Part shown: positions 57,870 to 64,000 of the stretch, in pieces
Numbering within the stretch: the first letter of the stretch is position 1
Layout: the number at the start of each line of letters is the position of its first letter
DNA from: Lacrimispora sinapis
Lineage (GTDB): Bacteria > Bacillota > Clostridia > Lachnospirales > Lachnospiraceae
Assembly: GCF_043633585.1 (NCBI RefSeq)
Contig: NZ_CP141832.1
Span: forward strand, 558,001-622,000
Direction of reading: 5' to 3'
DNA: 64,000 nucleotides
Program-made: the position numbers and the translations under genes
Notes under the pieces: generated by a model
Told to the model about the DNA's origin: nothing
Seen by the model: only the letters and a program-made list of their open reading frames with translations
Databases searched by the model: none

Positions 57870-58901
57870 TTGATTGAAGTCAAAAACCTGGTTAAAGATT
57901 ATGGCGGCCATCTGGCTGTAGATCATTTAAGCTTTACCATCGAAGACGGTCAGATCTATGGCTTTCTGGGACCGAATGGTGCCGGTAAATCAACCACAAT
58001 GAATATTATGACCGGTTATATCGGTGCAACGGAGGGCGATGTACTGATCAATGGCCATAATATACTGGAAGAACCGGAGGAAGCCAAGAAATGCATTGGT
58101 TATCTTCCGGAACTTCCCCCCTTATACGTGGATATGACTGTAAAAGAACAGTTATATTTTGCGGCAGAGTTGAAGAAAATCCCCAAAAAAGAAAGGGAAC
58201 AGGCTGTCTCCAGCGTAATGGAGCTTGCGAAACTCTCGGATGTTATGGGCCGTCTGATCCGCAACCTGTCAAAGGGCTACCGCCAGCGCGTGGGGCTGGC
58301 ACAGGCAGTGTTGGGATTTCCTCCGGTCATCGTTTTGGATGAGCCGACCGTAGGTCTTGATCCCAAGCAGATCATTGAGATTCGGGACACCATCCGGGAG
58401 CTTGGCAAGAAGCATACCGTGATTTTAAGCTCCCATATCTTATCTGAGGTCAGCGCCGTGTGCGACCATATTCTGATCATTGACAAGGGAAGGCTGATTG
58501 CCAGCGATACGCCGGAGAACTTAGAGCGGCAGATGGCAGGGGCTTCGGGAATGGAGCTTTTGGTAAAAGCCCCGAAAGAAGAGATTGTAACCACTCTGGA
58601 GTCCATTCCTCAGGCAGCGGATGTTACGGTAGAGGAAAGCGGAGAAGAAGGAATCAAAAAAGTTTCCATTCATTTAAGCGGTGCAGAACAAGAAGACGGT
58701 GAGGATATCCGGGAGATCATTTTCTTTGCGTTTGCAGATCAGAGACTTCCCATACTTTCCATGCAGTCCCAGAAGGCATCTCTGGAAGAAGTGTTCCTCA
58801 AATTGACATCAGAAGCAGAAGAAGAGAACACCATGGTGATTCCGGAAACACAGGAAGAAATCCGGGAGACAGAAGATGGAGAGGGGGAAAAAGAAGAATG
58901 A
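57870..58901 (+). CDS. ABC exporter ATPase (GldA/CcmA-like)
   Basis: A 343-residue ATPase with Walker A GPNGAGKST, signature NLSKGYRQRVGLAQAVLG and Walker B VIVLDEPTVGLDPKQI. A C-terminal extension of about 110 residues ends in a very acidic tail. The start is the TTG at 57870 with AGGAGG 9 bases upstream. The frame upstream (from 57828) has no ribosome site. It overlaps the permease gene by 4 bases. It is the first gene of a Gld-like exporter operon. Confidence 0.9.
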   Translation: MIEVKNLVKDYGGHLAVDHLSFTIEDGQIYGFLGPNGAGKSTTMNIMTGYIGATEGDVLINGHNILEEPEEAKKCIGYLPELPPLYVDMTVKEQLYFAAELKKIPKKEREQAVSSVMELAKLSDVMGRLIRNLSKGYRQRVGLAQAVLGFPPVIVLDEPTVGLDPKQIIEIRDTIRELGKKHTVILSSHILSEVSAVCDHILIIDKGRLIASDTPENLERQMAGASGMELLVKAPKEEIVTTLESIPQAADVTVEESGEEGIKKVSIHLSGAEQEDGEDIREIIFFAFADQRLPILSMQSQKASLEEVFLKLTSEAEEENTMVIPETQEEIRETEDGEGEKEE

Positions 58902-59764
58902 GAGCAATCTATTGGCGGGAACTAAAGTCCCATTTCCAGTCCATGACCGGGTATGTATTTATAGCCTTTTTGGTGCTGTTTATCGGAATTTATTTTATGG
59001 CGTATAACATGATGAGCGGGTACCCGTATTTTTCCTATACCCTTTCGGGTATGGTGACAATCATCATGATCGGTATTCCGGTACTTACTATGAGAAGCTT
59101 TGCGGATGACAGAAAGACAAAGACCGACCAGCTCCTCTTGACCGCCCCAGTCACCGTTGCCAAAGTGGTTCTGGGAAAATACTTATCCATGGTAACGGTA
59201 TTTGCCGTTCCGGTCCTTCTTACAAGCGTCTGTCCGCTGATCATCAAGATGAACGGCACCGCTTATTTAAAGGCAGATTATAGTACCATTCTGGCGTTTT
59301 TCCTGCTTGGCTGCATCTATATTGCGATTGGAATGTTTATTTCTTCTTTAACAGAAAGCCAGATCATTGCTGCCGTGGGAACCTTCGGCATCATTCTTCT
59401 GCTTCTGCTGTGGCCCAATCTAATTGGATTTCTGCCGGCCAGCGCTTCAGGATCAGCCATTGGGTTTTTGATTCTCTGGACGCTTGCCGTATTGATCGTG
59501 CACAGGGTCACCAGCCATAATCCCCTTGCGGTTATTTTAGAGGCTGTGGGTCTGATCGGTATCGTGGGAATTTATTTGATAAAAAGAGGTCTTTTTGACC
59601 GGGCGCTTATCCGACTGCTGGAAAAAGTGTCCGTCACGGATGTGTTCCAGAATTTTGCCAGTCATTACATCTTTGATGCAGGCGGTCTTGTATCCTATTT
59701 AAGCATCATATTCCTGCTGATATTCTTGACCGTGCAGTCCATAGAAAAACGCAGATGGAGTTAG
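58898..59764 (+). CDS. ABC-2 type permease (GldF-like)
   Basis: A 288-residue membrane protein with six or seven hydrophobic segments, starting RAIYWRELKSHFQSMTGYVFIAFLVLFIGIYF. This is the usual opening of the GldF/NosY-like permeases in which the first half inserts after a short amphipathic helix. The cytoplasmic loop SFADDRKTKTDQLLLTAPVT is the coupling region. With the ATPase it should form the exporter core. Confidence 0.88.
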   Translation: MRAIYWRELKSHFQSMTGYVFIAFLVLFIGIYFMAYNMMSGYPYFSYTLSGMVTIIMIGIPVLTMRSFADDRKTKTDQLLLTAPVTVAKVVLGKYLSMVTVFAVPVLLTSVCPLIIKMNGTAYLKADYSTILAFFLLGCIYIAIGMFISSLTESQIIAAVGTFGIILLLLLWPNLIGFLPASASGSAIGFLILWTLAVLIVHRVTSHNPLAVILEAVGLIGIVGIYLIKRGLFDRALIRLLEKVSVTDVFQNFASHYIFDAGGLVSYLSIIFLLIFLTVQSIEKRRWS

Positions 59765-59774
59765 GAGGATGGAA

Positions 59775-61145
59775 ATGACCAGAAAATTAAAAAAAGGCGG
59801 CTATACGGCGATCCTTTCCGTAATCGTCATCGCAGCCGTTGTGATATTCAACATGATTATAGGCCGTCTCCCGGAAAAGGTGCGGCAATGGGATATGAGC
59901 AGCACCCAGATCTATACCCTTGGCCAGACCACAAAGGATCTGTTAAAAGGGCTTGATAAGGACATTACCATTTATGTGGTGGGCGATCCGGCTGTTGTGG
60001 ATAAACGGATTACCAGCTTTGTAAAACGATATGAAGATTTGTCTTCCCATATTAAAGTGGAAACGGTGGACTCTGTTCTCCACCCGGATCAGCTGAATCA
60101 GTTAAAGGCCCAGGACGACGCCCTGTTTGTAAAGTGTGAAGCAACCAACAAAACAGAATCCATTCCATTTACAAGCATCATTAAAATGGATGAATCATCC
60201 TATTATTATACCGGGCAGTCCCAGGAATCCCAGTTTGACGGAGAGGGCCAGCTGACCAGTGCCATTTCCCATGTGACAAGTGATGTGGAGAAAAAGGTCT
60301 ATGTGACCGAAGGCCACGGAGAAGCGGTACTTGGAGCCACGGTTTCCGATATGCTCAAAAAATCCAATCTGACGGTGACCTCCTTAAATCTTCTTACGAA
60401 AGGAAGCATTCCAAAAGATTGTGAGCTTCTCCTGTTAAACGCCCCGGTATCCGATCTGGCAGATGATGAGAAAAAGATGATCTCTGAATTTTTGGATAAG
60501 GGCGGCAACGTGCTTCTTTTAGCAGGATATTCGGAAAAGGAACGTCCCAATTTAAACCAATTGATGAACGCATACGGTCTGAATCTGGAAAACGGCCTTG
60601 CAGCCGATACCAAAAATTTTTACCAGAATAATCCGTACTACATTTTCCCTACCATTCCGTCAGGAAGTGAAGTGACAAATGGTCTCGATACCAAAAGTGC
60701 CTCTCTTGTTCTGCAGTCGGCAGCCATGACCCAGTTAAAGGCGCTGCCGGAAGGCGTGGAAGTGACCCCCTTTATGAAAACGAGTGAAAAGGGGATGCTG
60801 GTGACGGCTGATAAGCAGACTCCCGGAACCTATATTTTAGGAGCCGTTGCGGAAAAGACCCTGGATTCCGGTACCGCCCGTTTCACCGTATTAAGCACCC
60901 CGTCCTTGATTGATGAAGGCTTAAATACCAGCTTTACCAATCTAAATAACTTAAACCTGTTCATGAATGCGGTGACCGCCAATTTTGATGATGTGGCAAA
61001 CGTATCCATTCCGGCCAAGAGCCTTGCTGTAACCTATAACACCGTGACCCGCGGCGGCCTGTGGGGAATCCTGTTTATTTTTGTGATTCCTGTGATCACC
61101 CTGGCTGTGGGACTGGTGATCTTTATGAAGCGCAGACGTCTGTAA
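59775..61145 (+). CDS. GldG-like ABC exporter auxiliary protein
   Basis: A 456-residue protein with one N-terminal membrane helix (YTAILSVIVIAAVVIFNMIIG), a large extracytoplasmic part that begins with the GldG signature (DMSSTQIYTLGQTTKDLLKGLDKDITIYVV) and a C-terminal membrane helix (GLWGILFIFVIPVITLAVGLVIFM). In Bacteroidetes GldA/F/G are needed for gliding; Firmicute versions have no such role known. The ATG at 59775 follows AGGAGG by 6 bases. Confidence 0.85.
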   Translation: MTRKLKKGGYTAILSVIVIAAVVIFNMIIGRLPEKVRQWDMSSTQIYTLGQTTKDLLKGLDKDITIYVVGDPAVVDKRITSFVKRYEDLSSHIKVETVDSVLHPDQLNQLKAQDDALFVKCEATNKTESIPFTSIIKMDESSYYYTGQSQESQFDGEGQLTSAISHVTSDVEKKVYVTEGHGEAVLGATVSDMLKKSNLTVTSLNLLTKGSIPKDCELLLLNAPVSDLADDEKKMISEFLDKGGNVLLLAGYSEKERPNLNQLMNAYGLNLENGLAADTKNFYQNNPYYIFPTIPSGSEVTNGLDTKSASLVLQSAAMTQLKALPEGVEVTPFMKTSEKGMLVTADKQTPGTYILGAVAEKTLDSGTARFTVLSTPSLIDEGLNTSFTNLNNLNLFMNAVTANFDDVANVSIPAKSLAVTYNTVTRGGLWGILFIFVIPVITLAVGLVIFMKRRRL

Positions 61146-61158
61146 AAGGAGGGAAACC

Positions 61159-62136
61159 ATGAAAAAGAAAAAAGGTATTTTCTATGGTGCATTGGCACTG
61201 GTTATCCTGTGCCTGATCTATACAGGAACCACCCTCTATCTGGACCACAGCGAGAAAAAGGAAAATGAAAAAAAGGAAGCCGATAAAGCTTATATGACAG
61301 ACTTGGGGGAGGTGGCAGCCGTTTCTTTTGAAAAAGACGGGAAACCATTGTCCTTTACCAAAAAAAACGGAGTGTGGAACTATGACAACGATGACCTCTT
61401 TCCGGTAAAGCAGACAAAGCTGGAGGGCTTAGCATCCACCGTTTCCAAGCTGGAAGCCCTTCGTAAGCTGGAGGGAGGAGACCCGCTCAGCGCCTATGGT
61501 CTGGATAAACCCATAAGAATCATCGAAGTAACCTCAAAAGAGGGGAAAAAATCCCGGATTCTTTTAGGAAACGGCACAGAGGATGGAAATTATTATGCAA
61601 TTGTTGAAGGGGAGACCACTCCCTATTTAATCAGTTCTTCTCTTTACAGTGAAACGGACGGGGAACTCAATGATTTTATGGCTTTAGAAGAATTCCCCGC
61701 CATTTCAGGAACGGATATCAAGACCATTACCATAACAGAAAATGGAACCACCCATCATTTTGTAAAAAAGAAACCAGACGATAAAAAGGGGACCGTGGAA
61801 TGGTATAAGGATTCTGCAGATTCTCCGGATCATAAGCTTAAAGACAATTCCACGTTAAATGTACTGGCGGACTCCCTGAGCAGTCTTACCGTAAAAAACT
61901 GTGCCAATTATAAAGTCCAGGAGAGCGAGCTTGCGGGCTACGGCCTGGATAAGCCTACGGCCGAAATCACCTATACCTATGAAAAGAACGGAAAGGAAGA
62001 AACTTTTCAGCTGACCGTAGGTTCCCTGAACCAGGATTCCACCAGTTACTATACCCGGACGAAAAATTCCTCCAACATCAATGAGATTGAAAAAGCCTCC
62101 ATTGATAAATGTCTGAATGTGGATAAACAGGCGTAA
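61159..62136 (+). CDS. DUF4340-like protein of the exporter operon
   Basis: A 325-residue protein with one N-terminal membrane helix (GIFYGALALVILCLIYTGTTLYL) and an extracytoplasmic, mostly beta region with a repeated theme (LEALRKLEGGDPLSAYGLDKPIRI and VQESELAGYGLDKPTAEITYTY). DUF4340 proteins are commonly encoded after GldG-like proteins and may act as scaffold or substrate-delivery subunits. AAAGGAGG precedes the ATG. A terminator follows. Confidence 0.82.
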   Translation: MKKKKGIFYGALALVILCLIYTGTTLYLDHSEKKENEKKEADKAYMTDLGEVAAVSFEKDGKPLSFTKKNGVWNYDNDDLFPVKQTKLEGLASTVSKLEALRKLEGGDPLSAYGLDKPIRIIEVTSKEGKKSRILLGNGTEDGNYYAIVEGETTPYLISSSLYSETDGELNDFMALEEFPAISGTDIKTITITENGTTHHFVKKKPDDKKGTVEWYKDSADSPDHKLKDNSTLNVLADSLSSLTVKNCANYKVQESELAGYGLDKPTAEITYTYEKNGKEETFQLTVGSLNQDSTSYYTRTKNSSNINEIEKASIDKCLNVDKQA

Positions 62137-62180
62137 ACCGTTCTCCGTGCAGGATTTTTTTGGAGAAAATAAAGAATAAA

Positions 62181-62220
62181 AAAGCAGTGCCGAACGCAAA
62201 TTTCCGGCGCTGCTTTTTTT
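62181..62220 (+). terminator. Terminator of the ABC exporter operon
   Basis: AAAGCAGTGCCG (62181-62192) pairs with CGGCGCTGCTTT (62205-62216), followed by more T. Confidence 0.92.
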
Positions 62221-62314
62221 AATGGACCGCTCTTTTATTCTCTTTTATAACCTTGATTTATAGTATCAATTCCAATCTTATATAGTTGTTTCCAGTAAAA
62301 TTATTTTATTTTAG

Positions 62315-62343
62315 TTGAAAAATCTCGATAAATGTTCTATTAT
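62315..62343 (+). promoter_or_regulatory. Promoter of leuB
   Basis: TTGAAA (62315-62320), 17 bases and TATTAT (62338-62343), 50 bases before the start codon. No T-box or leader peptide is seen between promoter and gene. Confidence 0.75.
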
Positions 62344-62392
62344 GAGAAGAAATATATTAGCATAGTACAGTGGCATAGAGGGAGAGGACGAG

Positions 62393-63481
62393 ATGAATTA
62401 CAACATTGCAGTGATCCCCGGTGACGGAATCGGGCCTGAAATCATTGGAGAAGCCAGGAAAGTCCTTGATAAAGTGGGGAGCGTATACGATCATAAATTT
62501 CAGTATACCGAAGTCCTGATGGGCGGCATATCCATTGATACCCATGGAGTTCCATTAACAGACGAAGCTCTAAAAACAGCAAAAAAAAGTGATTCCGTTC
62601 TCCTTGGCGCAGTCGGCGGAGATGTAGGAAATTCAAAATGGTACGATGTGGCACCGAATCTCAGACCTGAAGCGGGGCTGCTATCCATCCGCAAGGGTCT
62701 TAATTTATTTGCCAACATAAGGCCGGCCTATCTCTACAAAGAGCTGTCAGCGGCCTGCCCCTTGAAGGAAGAGATTATCGGAGACGGCTTTGACATGGTG
62801 ATCATGAGAGAGCTGACAGGCGGACTGTATTTCGGAGCGCGTTCCACCAAAGAGGTGGATGGTGTTTGGACGGCTGTCGATACGCTTACCTATAATGAAA
62901 AGGAGATCCGAAGGATCGCCGTCAAGGCATTTGACATCGCCATGAAGCGCAGAAAACAGGTGACCAGCGTGGATAAAGCCAATGTGCTGGATTCTTCCAG
63001 ACTATGGCGCAAGGTGGTGGAAGAGGTGGCAGAGGATTATCCGGAAGTCACATTGAGCCATATGCTGGTGGATAACTGTGCCATGCAGCTTGTGATGAAT
63101 CCGGGACAGTTCGATGTGATCCTTACGGAGAACATGTTTGGAGATATTTTATCGGACGAGGCCAGTATGATCACCGGTTCCATCGGAATGCTGCCCTCAG
63201 CCAGTATGAATGAAAGCAAATTCGGAATGTACGAACCAAGCCATGGTTCCGCCCCGGATATTGCAGGAAAAAATATAGCGAATCCCATAGCCACCATTTT
63301 ATCAGCGGCCATGATGCTCCGTTATTCCTTTGACCTTGATAAGGAGGCGGAGTCCATGGAAAAAGCGGTGGAGGCCGTATTAAGGGAAGGATACCGGACC
63401 CCGGATATTTTATCGGAAGGCTGTAAAAAAGTATCCACCACGGAGATGGGAGATTTGATCGCAAAGCGAATCGGAATATAA
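62393..63481 (+). CDS. leuB: 3-isopropylmalate dehydrogenase
   Basis: A 362-residue NAD-dependent enzyme of leucine biosynthesis that oxidizes and decarboxylates 3-isopropylmalate. The start MNYNIAVIPGDGIGPEIIGEA, the LRPEAGLLSIRKGLNLFANIRPA region, the catalytic tyrosine in MRELTGGLYFGA and the metal aspartates in ENMFGDILSDEASMITGSIG are all present. GGGAGAGG precedes the ATG. It lies 102 bases before ilvD, so the branched-chain genes are grouped. Confidence 0.96.
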   Translation: MNYNIAVIPGDGIGPEIIGEARKVLDKVGSVYDHKFQYTEVLMGGISIDTHGVPLTDEALKTAKKSDSVLLGAVGGDVGNSKWYDVAPNLRPEAGLLSIRKGLNLFANIRPAYLYKELSAACPLKEEIIGDGFDMVIMRELTGGLYFGARSTKEVDGVWTAVDTLTYNEKEIRRIAVKAFDIAMKRRKQVTSVDKANVLDSSRLWRKVVEEVAEDYPEVTLSHMLVDNCAMQLVMNPGQFDVILTENMFGDILSDEASMITGSIGMLPSASMNESKFGMYEPSHGSAPDIAGKNIANPIATILSAAMMLRYSFDLDKEAESMEKAVEAVLREGYRTPDILSEGCKKVSTTEMGDLIAKRIGI

Positions 63482-63494
63482 ATGTCAATCATTG

Positions 63495-63534
63495 CCGGAA
63501 GCGGAAGAAAACTCTAGTTTTTTACCGCTCCCGG
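63495..63534 (+). terminator. Hairpin between leuB and ilvD
   Basis: A 19-base arm at 63495-63513 (CCGGAAGCGG and on) and one at 63516-63534 (ending CCGCTCCCGG) form an imperfect stem with a six-T stretch in the downstream arm. It may end leuB transcripts or attenuate ilvD. A TATAAT box at 63542-63547 just after it could belong to a separate ilvD promoter. Confidence 0.5.
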
Positions 63535-63583
63535 ATTTCCATATAATCAGAACATTTAGAATAAAAAAAGGAGTGTGCAGCAG

Positions 63584-64000
63584 ATGAAGAGTGATTCAGT
63601 TAAAAAAGGAATGCAGCAGGCACCTCACCGTTCCCTGTTTCATGCACTGGGAATGACAGAGGAAGAGATGGAGAAGCCTTTGATTGGAATCGTCAGTTCC
63701 TATAATGAAATCGTACCGGGTCATATGAACTTAGATAAGATTACCAATGCCGTTAAGATGGGTGTTGCCATGGCTGGCGGAAACCCGGTCATGGTGCCGG
63801 CCATTGCCGTCTGTGATGGAATTGCCATGGGTCATATCGGGATGAAATATTCCCTGGTCACCAGAGATTTAGTTGCGGATTCGACGGAATGTCTTGCGAG
63901 AGCACACGCCTTTGATGCTCTGGTTATGATTCCCAACTGCGATAAGAACGTTCCCGGACTTTTAATGGCGGCAGCCCGCATTAATGTACCCACAGTGTTC
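63584..64000 (+). CDS. ilvD: Dihydroxy-acid dehydratase (partial, runs off the window)
   Basis: The first 139 codons of IlvD, the iron-sulfur enzyme of valine, leucine and isoleucine synthesis. Clear family segments are PHRSLFHALGMTEEE, GIVSSYNEIVPGHMNL, AIAVCDGIAMGHIGMKYSL and IPNCDKNVPG, the last two with cluster cysteines. AAAGGAG lies 10 bases before the ATG. The rest lies beyond the window. Confidence 0.95.
   Translation, partial: MKSDSVKKGMQQAPHRSLFHALGMTEEEMEKPLIGIVSSYNEIVPGHMNLDKITNAVKMGVAMAGGNPVMVPAIAVCDGIAMGHIGMKYSLVTRDLVADSTECLARAHAFDALVMIPNCDKNVPGLLMAAARINVPTVF

Noticed and set aside
62221..62392. T-box or branched-chain leader peptide before leuB
   Set aside because: No T-box sequence, no Leu-rich short ORF and no terminator lie between the promoter and leuB.
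1..64000. CRISPR arrays, tRNA or rRNA genes, intact insertion sequences, prophage genes
   Set aside because: No regularly spaced repeats, no tRNA-like cloverleaf with a TTCGA arm, no transposase or phage structural genes were found on reading both strands.

Overview
The window looks like the chromosome of a low-to-moderate GC anaerobic Firmicute, most likely a Lachnospiraceae (Clostridium cluster XIVa, Lacrimispora/'Clostridium saccharolyticum'-like). Supporting signs are the clostridial S10-spc-alpha order with map, a KOW protein and infA between adk and rpmJ, zinc-type S14 and L36, an L17 with a long insertion, several secreted proteins with aromatic cell-wall-binding repeats, a small [FeFe]-hydrogenase, strong AGGAGG ribosome sites and TTGACA-17-TATAAT promoters. 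This assignment is inference from gene content. I saw no rRNA, tRNA, CRISPR array or intact insertion sequence.

Layout. 1-3065: the start of a leftward gene, an RpiR-type regulator, a membrane acyltransferase and a convergent RNA-methyltransferase-like gene. 3204-5030: a tiny cysteine-rich protein and the first wall-binding-repeat protein. 5041-22116: the ribosomal protein superoperon, S10 to L17, with secY, adk, map, infA and rpoA. The spacers between many of its genes are unusually long and rich in inverted repeats. 22171-24641: two more wall-binding-repeat proteins. 24814-29710: an ECF transporter energizing module, truA with a C-terminal extension, and rplM-rpsI behind a structured leader. 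29746-32292: a transglutaminase-like protein, a nitroreductase, a possible structured RNA, and two very short ORFs ahead of a terminator, one of them with a Cys-Cys-Cys-Met-Pro-Cys run. 32433-35553: a sulfonate/nitrate-type ABC importer followed by a decayed PLP sulfur-enzyme fragment. 35731-39460: a mixed accessory stretch (HTH-methyltransferase fusion, long hairpin element, GNAT, C39-like protein, DUF4825-like membrane protein). 39636-41798: an [FeFe]-hydrogenase-like protein and a convergent AEC permease.

42109-51773 is a ten-gene catabolic operon: M20 carbamoylase, polar amino-acid ABC transporter, two D-2-hydroxyacid dehydrogenases, Asp/Glu/hydantoin racemase, cyclic amidohydrolase, class I aminotransferase and an IclR regulator. 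Together these can be read as uptake, racemization and two-step opening of a hydantoin-like ring, followed by transamination and reduction of the resulting amino acid to a 2-hydroxyacid. An allantoin-type substrate is the main alternative. A promoter, a terminator-like leader hairpin and repeated AATGATAA motifs precede it.

51934-57707 holds an uncharacterized zinc-ribbon protein, a polyferredoxin-like protein, a GreA-type factor, a MATE exporter, a HAD hydrolase and an OGG-type DNA glycosylase. 57870-62220 is a Gld-like ABC exporter operon (ATPase, permease, GldG-like, DUF4340-like). The window ends with leuB and the 5' part of ilvD.

The points most worth a second look are the hydantoin-to-hydroxyacid operon, the possible cysteine attenuator at 32045-32292, the structured spacers of the ribosomal protein operon, and the HTH-methyltransferase fusion.
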